DNA of 64,000 nucleotides from Trachythela sp. YZ-2020 (taxonomy: Eukaryota > Cnidaria > Anthozoa > Malacalcyonacea > Clavulariidae). The notes beneath the pieces are model-generated. The model was not told where the DNA came from, did not search any database, and saw only the letters and a list, made by a program, of their open reading frames with translations. Positions 11,568-22,502 of the stretch are shown piece after piece. Position 1 is the first letter of the stretch, and the number at the start of each line of letters is the position of its first letter. A program made the position numbers and the translations under genes. The DNA is taken from the NCBI GenBank assembly GCA_016169945.1, contig JADLSH010000164.1, forward strand, positions 186,001 to 250,000, in the 5' to 3' direction.

Positions 11568-12051
11568 GGGCCTGTTCATATGGGGAGAAGTTATCTCGGT
11601 TAGCGAGAAAACATTTCGACAAGCTTACAAGCGAGATCTCGCCTTGTTATGAAAATAGTATGAAAAGTTACACTGCGTTCATATGAGACGAAAATTTTCC
11701 CATGTACCGAGATCTCGCTTGTTGACAGGCGAGATCTCGGTGCATGACCGGGATAATGTTTTTCCCATATGAGCACAACATATCCACAACTTTCTCGCTT
11801 AGCGGGAAAACTTTCTGTCGTGTCAGCAAATTTTCAATTTACACTTTACAAAATGGCGGGCGTAGAAACTGGGCAAGGTTATTTTCGGTTAATCCAACTA
11901 CGTAACGTAAGTTCAAAGCAGCCATATTTGTTTTTAAAATGTATTTTAAAGTTTTTTAACTTTTCCCGCCTTGCGCGTCACACCAGTGCTACGTCACAGC
12001 CGGAAACTTTACCTGGTAATCGGGATAACGTTTCTCCATATGAACAGAGCC
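11568..12051. repeat. MITE with GGCCTGTTCATATGG termini, 484 bp
   Basis: GGGCCTGTTCATATGGGGAG at the left pairs with CTCCATATGAACAGAGCC at the right. The interior carries paired GCGAGATCTCGC segments (about 11630-11740) that can fold. It belongs with 686-978 by its termini. It sits just after the LINE C-terminal motif. The plus-strand frame at 11769-12125 crosses the boundary and is not a gene. Confidence 0.65.
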
Positions 12052-12270
12052 AGATTATTGTATTGTATCTGCTCATGCGCTTCGCTTTTGTAAACATTGA
12101 AACGACGGCTTGCATATTTTGCTGAACTTTTGCAAATAAAAATTTAAATTTTGTGTTTGCTCAATTAAACGATGTTAAGCTTTATATGAACTTTTTACTT
12201 GTTGAATTTTTTCTTACAATTAATATCTTTCATGAAGTGAATGATAAAACAATTATTATTGAACTCGATT

Positions 12271-12354
12271 ATTGCAAAATATCGTGATTTTGGTCAGTAT
12301 CGCGGCAAATAATTGATCTGCTCGCCACTGACAAATCACGATATTTTGCTCAAT
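12271..12354. repeat. 84-bp hairpin at the LINE 3' end
   Basis: ATTG-CAAAATATCGTGATTTT and its near-perfect inverse AAATCACGATATTTTG-CTCAAT enclose a loop region near 12300-12325. It abuts the (ATTT)n tail of the LINE at 12355. Confidence 0.6.
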
Positions 12355-12554
12355 TTATTTATTTATTTATTTATTAATCGAATATTTAATACAGGATAAA
12401 TCACTTCAGTTCAATTAAGAACTGTTATCATTGTGAGTCCTGTGAATATAAGAACTACTTAATATGTATATATATATATATAAATATGATATAAAATTAC
12501 AGGGTTATAGCAATATAAACATGCGAGTCATTAAAAAGTTAAAAGTATGAATAT

Positions 12555-13110
12555 TTAAAAGTATTCAGTTAGTAGTTTATCAAAGGAACCATAACATTCA
12601 GTTTTACGAATATTTAGAGGCAAGCTATTGTACAGCTTGACTCCCATAAAATAAAAAGATCCTCTGCTGTACTCCAATCTGATCCTTGGTATTTTCAGCT
12701 GGTACCCTTGATTTCTGGTCGCCTTGTCGTGTGTTTGCATCTCGAAATAGTTCAAAAAATTTGAGCAGACATTTCCATCAATGCATTGTCGAACTAATTG
12801 GCATGTTCTTATTTGATTGGTAATAAAGGGCGGTCTAATATCCAATCCACTTTTAGACTTTAATGTGATAATCTCAGATGCGCGTTTGTGGAATGACATT
12901 AGTCTATCCTCTCGAGTCTTGCTCAATTTCAAATGTAATAAGCCACAGTATGTAAATATCGGTAATACCATGCCTTGATAAATTGCCTTTGCTGCTATGA
13001 TGTTAAGGAAAGGTCTTATCTTACGCAGTAATCTCAATCTCCCACATGCTTTTTTGTAGATAGAGTCAAAGTTAGAATTCATGTTCAATGAGTGATCGAT
13101 ATTAACCCCA
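12555..13110 (-). pseudogene. LINE RT C-terminal (thumb/connection) domain
   Basis: Continues the RT frame after a one-base loss in a G run near 13115: the frame above ends in YKYLG plus aberrant residues, while this frame resumes in the expected place. It holds the usual C-terminal features IYQGMVLPIFTYCG and, near the end, YSRGSFYFMGVKLYNSLPLN. Stop at 12555, then a 3' UTR of about 180 bp. Confidence 0.75.
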
Positions 13111-14589
13111 AATACTTATAAGATGCTGTAGAATTTATCAGCCGATCTCTATACATCACATTTAGCGATTTCGGTTGTTGTGACAGATTTTTGGCAGTGC
13201 CAAAAAGCATTGTTTCCGTTTTCCCTGGATTAGTATTCAGGATAAGTTCATTCTTTGTACACCATTGCTCAATTAATTTCATATCGGATGAAAGACGGGT
13301 TTCAATGATGAATGTGTCCTTCCCCGCAACATAAATCACCGTGTCATCCGCATAGATTATAACATTTGAATGTTTGAGGCACAATGGAAAATCATTAAAA
13401 AAGACAATGAAAAGGAGAGGGCCAAGAATAGACCCTTGAGGGACACCAGATGTAACCTTTTCAGCCGTCGATAAACAATTTTTGAACTTTACTTGCTGGG
13501 ATCGGTTGAAAAGATAATCCTGAAACCATTGATATTCTATGTCGCATATACCATAACTCTCCAACTTATTCAAAAGGGTTCCATGGTTGAGAGTGTCGAA
13601 CGCTTTTGTAAGGTCAATGAAAACAGCGCCAACCAGTTTACCTTCGTCAACCTTTTTTCTAACATTATCAGTGAATAATGTTGCTGTCAATTCCGTAGAA
13701 CGTCCCCTACGAAAGCCAAATTGACTGTCGTGTAGTAGATTATTATTTTCCAAATATGTGGATAGCTGACTATGAACCAATTTTTCGATTACTTTGGATA
13801 TGGCTGGAATCACTGAGATGGGTCGGTAGTTTTTAATGCAATCATATGGCCTTGTTTTTGGTATCGGTATAAGTTTGCAACATTTCCAGTCAGTAGGAAA
13901 AACGCCTGTACCGAACGAGCTGTTTATGATATAAGTTAAAGGTAGGGCGATAACGTTTGCACAATCTTTCAACAGGTATGCCGGTATATTATCCAAGCCA
14001 GTAGATTTCTTTCGCTTTAGTGATTTTAACTGTTTACACACCTGCTGGACGTTTACTTCTTCAAACTTGAAACGGTAGTCTGTTCTTAAACTTTGTTTCG
14101 TTTGAAATGTCCAAATGCAATCTCTCAGCAAAAAAGCTTTTTCCTTAAGAGTCGATACTATTGTACTGAAATATGAACAAAAGGCGTTCGAAATTATTAA
14201 CGGTTCAGAGATGTTAACAGAGTCAATTTTAAACATAGGTGAGGATGATTTAGTAGGATTACTCGGGTATAGCTTTTTTATTGTATTCCAGAAACTATCC
14301 AAATTATTTGAAGTTTCACTCAACAGATCTCTGTAATAGGCTTGTTTCGATTTATTCAGCAAAGAGTTCACTTCATTACGTTTCTTCTTATAAGCAAGCA
14401 TATCAGACTCAAATTTGGTTTTCCTGAATTTGCGTAACAACATATCACGATTGTTCATCGCCTTTTTTATCTCATCCGTCAACCATGGAGATGGTTTTCC
14501 ACGAATACGTTTCTTTATAATAGGAGCAACCCTATTAAAACATGTTAATATAACATCCTTCATATAGTCCCAGGCAAAATTTGCATCGG
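13085..14589 (-). pseudogene. LINE linker and reverse transcriptase
   Basis: About 500 residues. The N-terminal linker has KPSPWLTDEIKKAMNNRD, typical of the endonuclease-RT linker. RT motifs follow: KKSTGLDNIPAYLLK, GFRRGRSTE, AVFIDLTKAFDTLNH, TSGVPQGSILGPLLF, and the catalytic IYADDTVIYV. All aspartates of the active site are present. The upstream end is the hAT MITE insertion; removing that element with one copy of its duplication rejoins this frame with the endonuclease in phase. A one-base loss near 13115 disrupts the C-terminal end. Confidence 0.85.
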
Positions 14590-14597
14590 CTGATTCA

Positions 14598-15198
14598 CAG
14601 TGTTGTAAAAATTACCAAAAAAAAGTAGTGAGTAAAAATTACAATTACTTCACCGAAAAAGTAATTATTACAAATTACTAATTACTTTCTTTCAAAAGTA
14701 ACCAATTACTAATTACTAATTACTTGTTAAAAAGTAATTAATTACTAATTACTTTCAGATTACTTTTTATTTATAAGATATGATAATATTTTTATTTTTA
14801 TTTTTTTATGTTGCTTTCGCACTGCTACACAATAATACAATGTCATGAAGTATTTCCCATGTTCTATGATCGCTGATCAGTAACACCGCAGGCCTCTTCG
14901 AGTAAAAACAATTGAAGCGAAATTCAAGGGAATAAAACGATTTTCAACACGAAAAAAAACTGTATTACACATGGACGAAATCGTCTAAATGCGGAATTTG
15001 TAAGGTTGGAAAATAAGAAGAAGTACACAGAAGTAACGCAAAATTACTTTTGAAAAATGTTACTCGTTACCTTCAAAAAGTAATTAATTACGTTACAAAT
15101 TACTTTCGTACAGAAAGTAACAAATTACCGAAAAATTACTCAAAAAGTAATTAGTAATTAGTAACGCGTTACTTTAGTAACGAGTATTTACAACACTG
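14598..15198. mobile_element. hAT-type MITE, 601 bp, perfect 8-bp duplication
   Basis: Termini CAGTGTTGTAAA and TTTACAACACTG are perfect 12-base inverted repeats. CTGATTCA occurs exactly at 14590-14597 and 15199-15206. The subterminal parts are dense with GTAATTAGTAATTACTT-like runs in both orientations, so the arms can pair over long distances. It is inserted between the endonuclease and RT of the LINE and introduces a stop just past its edge. No transposase remains. Confidence 0.9.
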
Positions 15199-16062
15199 CT
15201 GATTCATAAACGGGCGACCAATCTTGTTTGCATAATTCGTCACACATCAATTCCTTACTGTAATTTTTTGTGTTTCGACAATTAATAACTTTTGACGCAT
15301 ATTTAATATGGTTCAGCTTTCTCACACAGCCAACCAAGTCATGGTCACTAAATGCAATTGGAACAACTTCCGTACGGACAATAACTGAAGGATTGTTGAC
15401 AATAATAACATCAATTAATGTGCTGGTATTTAGGGTTGTTCGGGTAGCTTTCTTTACAATTTGTTTAAAACCATTCACCACGATATGAAAACCATTCACC
15501 AAAACGATTCTTTTTATTTCAGAGTGATCATCTCTTTTGAAATAATTTACATTCAAATCGCCCATGACAATTACTTCTTCAGAATCAACGGTTGCCAAGA
15601 TTAGCATATTTGCAAATAAGATATTAAAATTTGCATGAAGATAAGATGAGCCATCAGGAGGTCGGTAAATAACACAGGTCAAGAAACTCTTCGATTTGAC
15701 AGGGAAAATTTCTAGCCATACGCATTCAGATTCCAGATCATATCTCCTTATCCAGTTAATTCTGTCCGAAATATAAATTGCAACGCCACCCCCCAGACCA
15801 TCGCACCGAGGTCGGCTAATAAATGAATAACCAGTAACAGAGTATAGTTCTTCGGGTTCGTCTTGTATATGTGTTTCACTACAGGCGAAAAAATCGATAT
15901 TGCCGTAGGTCGTGAGTAGCTCCGTAACATGTGACAAGTTATTCCACAAACCTCGTACATTTAGGTGAAGACCCTTGAAGCCACGCTGTTTAACTAAACC
16001 TTCCAATTCCGGGTTACCGTTGGGGAAATATCCATCTTCTGGGCCGGGACAGAGTTCAATAT
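15199..16062 (-). pseudogene. LINE APE-type endonuclease domain
   Basis: The frame on the minus strand includes the family motifs in order: LHLNVRGLWNN (Asn metal site), FFACSETHI (catalytic Glu), GGGVAIYISD, CVIYRPP, VMGDLNVNYF (Asp/Asn), TLIDVIIVN and FSDHDLVG (the catalytic SDH near the C-terminus). All expected catalytic residues appear present. The frame is open upstream of the first ATG as far as the SINE edge at 16063, where it reads ELCPGPEDGYFPNG, the end of a 2A-like motif. Confidence 0.85.
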
Positions 16063-16326
16063 TTTTATTTTATTTAGCTTCGCCAACTAGGGCAGGGTCA
16101 CCACAGCATATGCCAATTACTGTGGGCCCTTTTACCTAACCCACCCTGTCAACTTTCCCTGTGGGAGGAAACCGGAGTACCCGGAGAAAACCCACGACTT
16201 TCGGCAGAGCGTTGACTTTACTCTTTTAACTTGAGGACTGGGTTCGAGTCGCATTGAGAAAGTTCTCACTGAGACTTGAACCCGCGACCTTAGAGGTGAA
16301 AGGCAAGTGCGCTAACCACTTCGTGT
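16063..16326 (-). mobile_element. tRNA-derived SINE, copy 2, inside the LINE
   Basis: On the minus strand it starts near 16326 with an A-box-like GTGGTTAGCGCACTTGCC and a B-box-like GGTTCAAGTCTC. It then carries the same GGTTTTCTCCGGGTACTCCGG central block as copies 1 and 3, and a 3' tail of AAATAAAATAAAA at 16063-16075. A short ATAT is present on both sides. The tRNA-like head differs from copies 1 and 3, so two heads share one central domain. It splits the 2A-like motif of the LINE. Confidence 0.75.
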
Positions 16327-16565
16327 ATATCACCGCTAAGCAATAACAACAACTGTAGATCGAGATTCTTTCCAACACGTATACCATTAATTTGCTGATA
16401 GCACCATAACGATTGACATACCAGTGTTTGGTTCAAATCAACCGCTTCTTCGCCATAAAACGAGTAACAAACGGAGTTTGCTGAGCAAAAGCTAGGTTTC
16501 TTCAACCAAAAAATCATAATTATAAACAGTAACTTCAGAGCCAATCTTACCATGACCGACGCCAT
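16327..16565 (-). pseudogene. LINE N-terminal hydrophobic leader with a 2A-like motif (split)
   Basis: The frame begins MASVMVRLALKLLFIIMIFW, a signal-anchor-like stretch, and runs about 78 codons to LDLQLLLLLSGDI at the SINE edge. Beyond the SINE the LINE frame resumes with ELCPGP. Together the spacing is that of a 2A-like peptide (S-G-D-[VI]-E-x-[N]-P-G-P), with Cys in place of the usual Asn. Such 2A-like sequences at the N-terminus of APE-type LINE ORFs are known in invertebrates; they cause ribosome skipping. Whether the Cys variant works is unknown. The element is interrupted here, so this copy cannot use it. Confidence 0.65.
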
Positions 16566-16737
16566 CTAGCGTGCGAACAGGCAAAATGGAATCTCGTCAA
16601 ATATATAATTGTATAGTGCGACTAGTGCTATAGTATTGGCGTTGGATGAAAGAAATCAGAACACATATCATGTTAAAACTATATCACTAGTTTAGTTATG
16701 TTTCGATAGGAAATTTATTATTATTATTATTATTCAA

Positions 16738-17056
16738 TCAGCCATTAACAGTTTGCCGAGAAATATTTACAACCGTACTTTACTACGAGGTACCTGAACA
16801 ACACCCTACCGACCCTAAAAGACATGGTCTTATGGAAAAGGGCAACGAACAGTTTGTGCAATGCTTGCCTATAAGTCCCCAAACCTTTGCAGAATGTAGG
16901 GACTTTTACGGGTTTTTAGATAAGGACATGGAATTAGAGATATCACAAAACAACTATGTGATAAAGAAAGTAATCACCTGCTGCATAAGGACAACTTATT
17001 CCCTATTTTGTACGATGGACAAGCAGTGGAACACACCAGAACTTTTACATTGGTAA
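16738..17056 (+). CDS. Unrecognised open frame, 106 codons
   Basis: The frame is open from 16738, with its first ATG at 16832 and its stop at 17054-17056. The product has spaced cysteines and balanced composition (ECRDFYGFLDKDMELEIS..., CCIRTTYSLFCTMDKQW), which looks more like real coding sequence than most AT-rich frames here. No motif is known to me and no splice sites are convincing. It lies between a (TTA)n tract and SINE copy 3. It could be a mobile-element or host exon remnant. Confidence 0.3.
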
Positions 17057-17299
17057 ATTGTAATATTTAGTTGTAATTAATATTGTCAATGAACATATCT
17101 TTCTATAAGTATTTAACTTGTATCATAACGCAACCAGGATGCCTATGTTCATATTCATATTCATACATTATTCAGCTCACTCCCCGTTGGGGCTTTTCAG
17201 TGACCGATTACATCAAGTATCTCGCTTACCTATATTATGCACGTAGCCTACATTATCTATTTTTACAACAATTGTAATACTACTTTCCTAATCTGTATA

Positions 17300-17488
17300 T
17301 CCTAACCCACCCAGTCAACTTTCCCTGTGGGAGGAAACCGGAGTGCCCGGAGAAAACCCACGACTTTCGGCAGAGCGTTGACTTACTCTTTTCACATGAG
17401 TGTGATGAGTATAGTCCTCAGCGGGAATCGAACTCAAGACTCAGAGGTGAAAGGCGCTTGTCCTGACGACTGCGCCACCGAAGCCCCG
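17300..17488 (-). mobile_element. tRNA-derived SINE, copy 3
   Basis: The minus-strand head GGGGCTTCGGTGGCGCAGTC with an A-box and a B-box-like GAGTTCGATTCCC matches copy 1 closely. The shared central block lies at 17330-17370. The 3' part stops near the CTAACCCACCC motif. The open frame read through it on the plus strand is a shadow. Confidence 0.7.
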
Positions 17489-18068
17489 GTTTTTTTTACT
17501 TACGAGAGATATCGTGGAAATCAACTAACTGCTGTCACATACATATTTGATGTAGCTATTTGGGATATGACATTCCTCTTCCGAAAATGGTTCTATGTAT
17601 TCTATTCATTCATATTCATATTATGTAAAAGTATAGTGAGTACTGGTTGCTCATATTTTTATGTATATGTATATATATATTTTAGCAAATAAAACTAAGT
17701 TTTCATTATTAATATTATTATTATAATTACAGCGATTTTGGACAAAGAATAATAAATAAAGATTAAATAACAAGATGGCATTTTACCCCAAGGAAAAATA
17801 TTGTCCTTCCTGTTTTCTTGTCAACCTCTCACCGTCCGATCGCCATTCCGATTCAGATGCAATTCTGAATATTAACATCTGCTTGGAAATATTATGCAGC
17901 TGCCAGCCGTGTTGGAAAACGAAATTCGCTGGGTACTATGATGTTCTTGCGCTTATATATTTTAGTATGATTATTAGCTACGCATATCACCTCCTATTTT
18001 TGAGACAGATGTGGTAGGGTGAAGGTTCATTCAGTATATGTAAACATTTTCGTTTTATCTCGGCTTAA
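17489..18068. other. No gene supported
   Basis: AT-rich. The frame at 17775-18017 (plus) has several cysteines and a hydrophobic end but no recognisable family. The right edge is the TTAA at 18065-18068, where the next transposon begins. Confidence 0.35.
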
Positions 18069-20231
18069 GGTGCCTCCCTACAGTTAGTACAGTTTGAAAC
18101 ACGATCTATATATAGATCAGATGTCATCCTCATGTCTCACGCGTGGAATCTTCGTGACCCGGTAAAATGTTGAAACAAGCCGCTGGAAGTTATTTTCGAG
18201 ACTTTTCTGCGAAGAAACCACAACCTTTTCATTATAATCGTAAATCTTTGAAATTCAAACAGTAGGTATGTTGTTAACCAGTTTCTAAGCTTTCTTTTAG
18301 TATGTTTTTTACATATTTACGTTCAATATTATCTATACTATCCGACTAAAAATTCATTCTAAAATGAAATTTTATACTATGCTCAAGGCAGTCTAGAATT
18401 GTCAGAGTAATATAATTCTTTAAAGCAATCAAAAGTTTAAAAACTACCGCATACAACTACAGTACAGACAGTTACGACTTACAGACAGTTACAAGAGTTG
18501 TCTTACGAAAATTTGGAATTGTTTGAATGTTTTGAAAAAGTTTTCATACCGATTTCAACAATAAAAACAAATTTAAGAGACGTTGGATTAATTCAATGCG
18601 TAAACCACCGACAAACCAGACCAGAAAAAGACCACCAACAAACAATCTTGGGTCCAAAAGCCAAGGGTATTAACGAAAACGAAGAGAATTTTGCTCCTAA
18701 TTGTACACCATTTCGGAAAAAAACAGCCTGTTTTACAGAGAGCGATCAGTCAGTGTGACCAGATTTTGTCAGCGGTATTTACCAAATGACATGCTCAAAT
18801 TGGATTATTTTGTACCAAACACGTGTTAAGCACATTTTTTACCCTTTTTGGTAACAAAATGTGCATCAAACCATCAAAGAATAATTGAAGCACACTGTCA
18901 AACTCTTTTCGTGGCGTCCAAAAAGATCTTGTTAATAGTATTGTGAAGAATGCAAGGATGGTACAAGATTAAAAAACTGATATGAAAACTCCTGATGAGC
19001 AATGATATATTTTGAATTTCGACAATAGTTTTATTTATGTTAATTATGTACCTTCGAGCTACCCGACATACTGCTCATTAATGAAGTAAGTGTTTCGCAC
19101 TTTTTCCATGTAGGCGAATTGTAACCAAACGAGCTTGAATTTGACATCGACATACTTTGTAAAACGCAAAATTTTCCGTTGAATCACTTTCGCTTATCCA
19201 TTTCGAAAATTCTGGCTTCAACTCCCACTCAGAGCGATATTACTGTCCGTACTGTCAGATTCAGTCATTGTCGTAACAAATGCTTTTAGCATAAATAATG
19301 CGATCACTGAATATGAACATGTCAAAAAAACTGAATATACTAATTTCCTGCCAAAGCGATATACGTGACCATAATTAACCCGAAATACCCACAAATTACC
19401 TATTTTAGGTGCATGCCTGGAATTTGGGATTTCAGGCTAGACATTCGGGTTAACTTTAAATTACGAGGTATCAGTGAAATGACCGCAAACTATTAAAAGC
19501 AAACTAGATTTTACCAAAAAAGTACTAAATTTCTCTATTTTCTACCAAAATTTTATTTTACCAAAACTTTGTCAAAATTTACCAAATTTTACCAAAAGTA
19601 AATTAATTTACCAAATCTGGTCACACTGGTTCAGCGAGTGACTCGAAGAAGTGATGGGCGCGCGAGACCATCATGCGAAAGACACGGACATGCGCAGATG
19701 CCGATCTTGTCGAAATGAAATTCTGTTTGGCCGCGTAAGTTTTGTGCGTGGCTTAATGGCTTTAGTTTTAATTTCCTTCGGTGAATTTTTTTAAATTTTC
19801 GTGTCGTGAACTTACAAGTCGCCTTTTTTAATATATCCAAATTTTGGGGAATTTACAGATAAGTTTTCTTAGCACAAAAATTTGCAAATATCTAAAAAAC
19901 TTATCCTACAACCTACCTTAATTTTTTGATTTTATGTTCCGCTCAGTATTCCAAATTTACTTGCAATTTTTTAAGAAATTCACCGAAGGAAGTTCAAGTA
20001 ATTTAATTTTTTGTCCCATTTATAGGATATGACTACTATAGTTCATACGTTGTTGGTGCCATAGCAATGCGACTGTGGTATATTTAGAACCCATAGGTTG
20101 GACACATAACAGTTATATTAATAGTTATTACCCAAAAAGCAACTATATATTTCACAAACATGAAGATATGTGTTGCAATAGGGAAAGCACATTTTCACCC
20201 CTTGTTTTAATATTAACTGTAGGGAGCCACC
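18069..20231. mobile_element. TTAA-flanked DNA transposon, 2163 bp, non-autonomous
   Basis: The ends GGTGCCTCCCTACAGTTA and TAACTGTAGGGAGCCACC are inverted repeats of about 18 bases (one mismatch), each flanked by TTAA (18065-18068 and 20232-20235). TTAA targets are used by piggyBac and Kolobok transposons; I cannot tell which. The only long frame (18498-18758, plus) is cut at its right by the nested MITE and has no known domain. An inverted pair TTCCTTCGGTGAATTTTTT / AAATTCACCGAAGGAA lies at about 19768 and 19976. Confidence 0.65.
18751..19628. mobile_element. hAT-like MITE nested in the TTAA element, 878 bp
   Basis: The termini CAGTGTGACCAGATTT and AAATCTGGTCACACTG are perfect inverted repeats. 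The 8-bp flanks (CGATCAGT and GTTCAGCG) do not match cleanly. The right part carries many TTACCAAA-type direct repeats (about 19510-19615). Not coding. Confidence 0.65.
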
Positions 20232-20235
20232 TTAA

Positions 20236-20515
20236 GCAAACTCAATTTACAAAATTTTCTAAAATGCATATGGGCAAGGATTTTCGCAATAATGTCCTTC
20301 TAGGTCTTGAAAACTCTTAACTACTTTTTAACTTTTGATTTCGTACTTAAATGGACGTAAATTCCAATATACGCTATTCTGATTGGTTAACTTTTAAACT
20401 AACAATATCTAACTGTAACTACTTTCGAATACAACCAGCTCCTGAACCATAACTCTAAATCGTGAATAACATGCATACTCGGTGCATATTTGGTACAATT
20501 TTACACAAGTTGGGC
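20236..20515. other. 3' flank of gene C
   Basis: Short AT-rich spacer downstream of the gene C stop codon. No AATAAA was seen in the expected position on the minus strand. Confidence 0.35.
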
Positions 20516-21458
20516 CTAAAATATTGATGTACAATTTCTCAGTTTGTGTTCTGTCAACATATAGTTGCTGCCCGAGAACACACTGACCAGTGATCCACCA
20601 AAATACGATACGATAATAATAATTATAAAGGCATTAGCAGTCACGTGACGCCGCCAATATTTCGCCCAGACCTTTTGCATGGGAATATCATAAAAGTGAA
20701 TTTGAATGAACACTGAAATGATGTTGAATACAAAATCTATGGCCAAACTTATGGCTATCCTGATTAAAGAATCTTTTATAACTTGCCAGGGTGGGACAAC
20801 GAAGCTCATAACAAGATAACAGGCTAGATACGCCTGACTTAAGATGACCGCCGTGTACTCGAATAAGATATTTTGAATTTCAAGATCTGCGTTGAGTCGA
20901 CGAATACGCGGTGAGTTTAATGGTCGCACTTCTAATCTTGACCCACAGCATGTTCTATTGTAACATTTAACTAAGAATTTCCAAATTTTTATACGAAATT
21001 TAAGAGTTGCCTTACTCAGGACATTCGAGAATCCGTGTAACAATGATAAACCAATGAAAAGCCAGATATTTTGAAAACCCGCCTGCATAGTTCGGTAAAC
21101 TACAATGGAACCGCCGCGTAGGAAATAACACAAAACAAAACCACGATCTGGGTTAATAATCTCGAAACTCTTTCTGAGAACAAGGTATTTTGTAATCGCA
21201 GTTATAGGAATAACCATTCCTGGCGTGAGTGCGGCGATTATAGCTTTTTTAATCCTGTCTTCAGTTTGTGTAAAATATTCAATCAAAATATAGATGTTGA
21301 AATAAGCAAGTATACAGGAATCCAGGAAAGGGAACGAAAGGATGAAAAAAGTACGGACCACACTGTAGGATGTTGCTGGGTTGACTTGTTTGAATTTATG
21401 AGCGACAAGGCAAGCACAACACACAAGGGAAAGAAAAAATACAACGTTGCCAGGTAAT
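20516..21458 (-). CDS. Gene C, exon 2: multi-pass membrane protein, C-terminal part
   Basis: The exon starts after a strong acceptor (GTCTTTTTCTTTAG, ending 21459) and ends at TAG (20516-20518). It joins exon 1 in phase: the split codon AG/A gives Arg, then LPGNVVFFLSLVCCACLVAH. The 313 residues have about seven hydrophobic segments (for example RTFFILSFPFLDSCILAYF, AFIIIIIVSYFGGSLVSVF) separated by basic loops such as KFRIKIWKFLVKC. The whole protein would have 521 residues and about ten membrane passes. I recognise no transporter or receptor signature. The ATG at 21424 is internal, not the start. Confidence 0.7.
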
Positions 21459-22502
21459 CTAAAGAAAAAGACAAAAATTGATCATTCTGTGTTGATGTGC
21501 TTTAATTGGTCGATCTGTTGATTTAAATCTGTTGTTCGATCGCTCAATTGGTCTTTACGTATGTTGTTGGTTAGTCGGTCGGTCAATCCGTCTACCAGAT
21601 AGTCGGTCGATCGAACAGTCAGATAGTCAGTCAGTCGATCAGGCAGGCAGTCAGTCGGTCGATCGGCCAGTCAGACAGTCAGTTAAAAGGTCAGTCAAGA
21701 GGTTGGTCGGTCCGTATAATTGCTCTGTCAACCAATCGATTAATTGTTCGGCTTTACGTCCAGTTGGGAAATAGAAGAACTTTTTTCTGTTCGGTTGGTG
21801 CACTACAATTTATGGGTAAAGGCATCTGATACAGTAATAGAGTAATTATTATGATTATTAAAATGTTATCAATTTTTGGAGTTACCCTTGTTTTGTGTTT
21901 TATTAAAATACTCAGTGGTTCTAAGAATATCCATAGTGTTTCTATAGTATGAAAATGGCAATTAGTAGGGAATTGGTGTGTACAGCAATAATGTAATGTA
22001 ATGTGAGTCTTGATTGATCGAAATCGTCGGGAGGTTGGAGGTTAGTTGCGTTCATGACGTTCATGAGCCAATTGTGCGTTCAGTTGGTCTTTTAGTCAGC
22101 ATGCCATTCCGCGAATTGTTCGGTCTATTACTCTTTTAGTGAGGGGTAAATTTAGTGAAAAGAAAAGTTACCCCAACGGTCATTTAGTAGAACCGTCATT
22201 CGGTGATTTTATTGTCATTTAGAAGCATAGTCGGTGTATCTATGCCTCAATCAATCTGGTAATTAAATAGGTATAATTCTCTTTGTTGAAATAATGTTGA
22301 AACTGTCATTACCATATCAGACTTCTCCTCATACGTATAATTTGCCGAGCTTATTCTGCTAGACCTCTGCCGTTTGGGATTAGGAAGCACTTCTATGACA
22401 GTGGTTGTGCTTATACATGGGCGAATCATAACTACCCTCAAAACAGAAATATATACCAGTAGAAAGAGCTGGCCTCCGAAAGTAGCCTTACAACATTCTT
22501 AC
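21459..22502 (-). other. Intron of gene C with a GTCA/GTCG tetranucleotide tract
   Basis: A 1044-bp GT-AG intron. At about 21560-21720 it contains a long imperfect run of GTCA, GTCG and GATC units (plus-strand reading), source of the low-complexity frame there. The minus-strand frame at 22247-22441 has no supporting splice sites and the exon junction skips it. Confidence 0.6.

Larger units (their letters stand above)
12355..16600 (-). mobile_element. Near full-length CR1/L2-like LINE, split by a SINE and a hAT MITE
   Basis: Read on the minus strand the element has, in order: an N-terminal hydrophobic/2A-like segment (16565-16327), an APE-type endonuclease (16058-15207), a linker and reverse transcriptase (14589-13085) and an RT C-terminal domain (13088-12555). 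It ends in an (AAAT)n tail at about 12376-12355. This order is that of APE-type non-LTR retrotransposons, which nick DNA and copy their RNA at the nick. The frame is intact apart from one single-base frameshift near 13115 and the two insertions (16063-16326 and 14598-15198). It is therefore young but currently inactive. The exact 5' end is not visible. Confidence 0.8.

Noticed and set aside
12555..13110. Separate gene downstream of the LINE RT
   Set aside because: It is the RT C-terminal domain displaced by a single-base frameshift.
22247..22441. Extra exon of gene C
   Set aside because: Exons at 22503-23125 and 20516-21458 join in phase without it, and it lacks good splice sites.
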